Shown: in pieces, positions 14,808 to 15,064 of the stretch
Layout of the letters: each line of letters starts with the position of its first letter
Numbering within the stretch: position 1 is the stretch's first letter
Assembly: GCA_905204225.1 (NCBI GenBank)
Contig: CAJKZK010000035.1
Location: forward strand, 1 to 15,064
Direction of reading: 5' to 3'
Source: an uncultured Bacillota bacterium
GTDB taxonomy: Bacteria; Bacillota_I; Bacilli_A; RFN20; CAG-449
DNA length: 15,064 nucleotides
Program-made: the position numbers and the translations under genes
Notes under the pieces: generated by a model
What the model was told of the DNA's origin: nothing
The model's input: the letters and a program-made list of their open reading frames with translations, nothing else
Database searches by the model: none

Positions 14808-15064
14808 ATGATGAATTTTTTTTATGAATATGGATTAACGCTTGAATTGTTTGCCGCTTTATTCTTATTTACGATAAACTTAGAAAAAAGAAAATGTTTT
14901 ATATTAAGAAACATTTTATTAATTTTAGCAATTGCTTTTTTTTGTTTTATAAGAGCAAATTTCCCACCTAAAACAATTTATACAAAAACTATTTCCTATA
15001 TAATTTTATATATTATTTGTTTTGCTTTTAACTATTTTATTTATAATGCACCTTTTAGAACGAT
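14808..15064 (+). CDS. N-terminal part of a membrane protein, possibly a GHKL-type sensor histidine kinase (3' end outside the window)
   Basis: A frame opens at ATG 14808 (MMNFFYEYGLTLELF) and runs open to the right edge for about 85 residues. Three hydrophobic segments are visible, near 9-23, 33-48 and 61-80. The layout, a short aromatic N-terminus, a helix ending in an FTINLEKRKCFILR-like basic loop and then more helices, resembles the membrane sensor half of AgrC/GHKL-type histidine kinases in Firmicutes. The kinase domain itself would lie beyond the window, so this identity is a guess from the N-terminus only. Either ATG at 14808 or 14811 may be used; AGAAAGG is the only ribosome site. 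It is divergent from the GH3 operon and may report on an external signal, but no link is shown. Confidence 0.5.
   Translation, partial: MMNFFYEYGLTLELFAALFLFTINLEKRKCFILRNILLILAIAFFCFIRANFPPKTIYTKTISYIILYIICFAFNYFIYNAPFRT

Overview
The window is strongly AT-rich DNA with a Gram-positive style of expression: strong AGGAGG-type ribosome sites, CcpA-like cre sequences and GPH-type sugar transport. It suggests a low-GC Firmicute or a relative near the Mollicutes, perhaps an Erysipelotrichia-like gut bacterium; this placement is inferred from composition and gene content only. Tryptophan is read from TGG in the long frames, so the ordinary bacterial code fits. All nine gene ends that can be seen are TAA except one TAG.

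Layout. (1) 2-841, plus strand: the 3' part of a NapH-like membrane protein with two 4Fe-4S clusters, cut by the left edge, followed by a bidirectional terminator. (2) 912-5366, minus strand: a tightly packed operon rhaB-rhaA-rhaD (kinase, isomerase, aldolase of L-rhamnose breakdown), with glf (UDP-galactopyranose mutase) 32 bases downstream. (3) 5367-5457: a 91-base divergent control region holding a 14-base direct repeat with a 21-base period, next to a plus-strand AraC-family regulator (5458-6273). (4) 6326-7951, minus: a 12-segment GPH-family sugar symporter, behind a long leader/control region (7952-8274) with a near-consensus cre site and several dyads. (5) 8275-10827, minus: a GH78 alpha-L-rhamnosidase without a signal peptide. 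(6) 10900-14522, minus: a four-segment membrane protein of unknown function and a domain-permuted GH3 glycosidase anchored at both ends, with a perfect cre site abutting its -10 box. (7) 14808 to the right edge, plus: the start of a membrane protein that resembles the sensor part of a GHKL histidine kinase.

How the genes may work together (inference). The GH3 enzyme, held outside the membrane by two anchors and made with a small four-segment partner, would trim a glycoside at the surface. The GPH symporter would import a rhamnose-containing fragment, and the cytosolic GH78 enzyme would release L-rhamnose. RhaA, RhaB and RhaD would then convert it to dihydroxyacetone phosphate and L-lactaldehyde. 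The AraC-family protein is the likely rhamnose-responsive activator of rhaBAD, and CcpA-type control would switch off surface digestion and uptake when better sugars are present. No lactaldehyde reductase, rhamnose mutarotase, tRNA, rRNA, CRISPR array or insertion sequence is visible. The most interesting parts are the doubly anchored permuted GH3 enzyme with its small membrane partner, the helically phased operator repeat, and glf at the end of a rhamnose operon.
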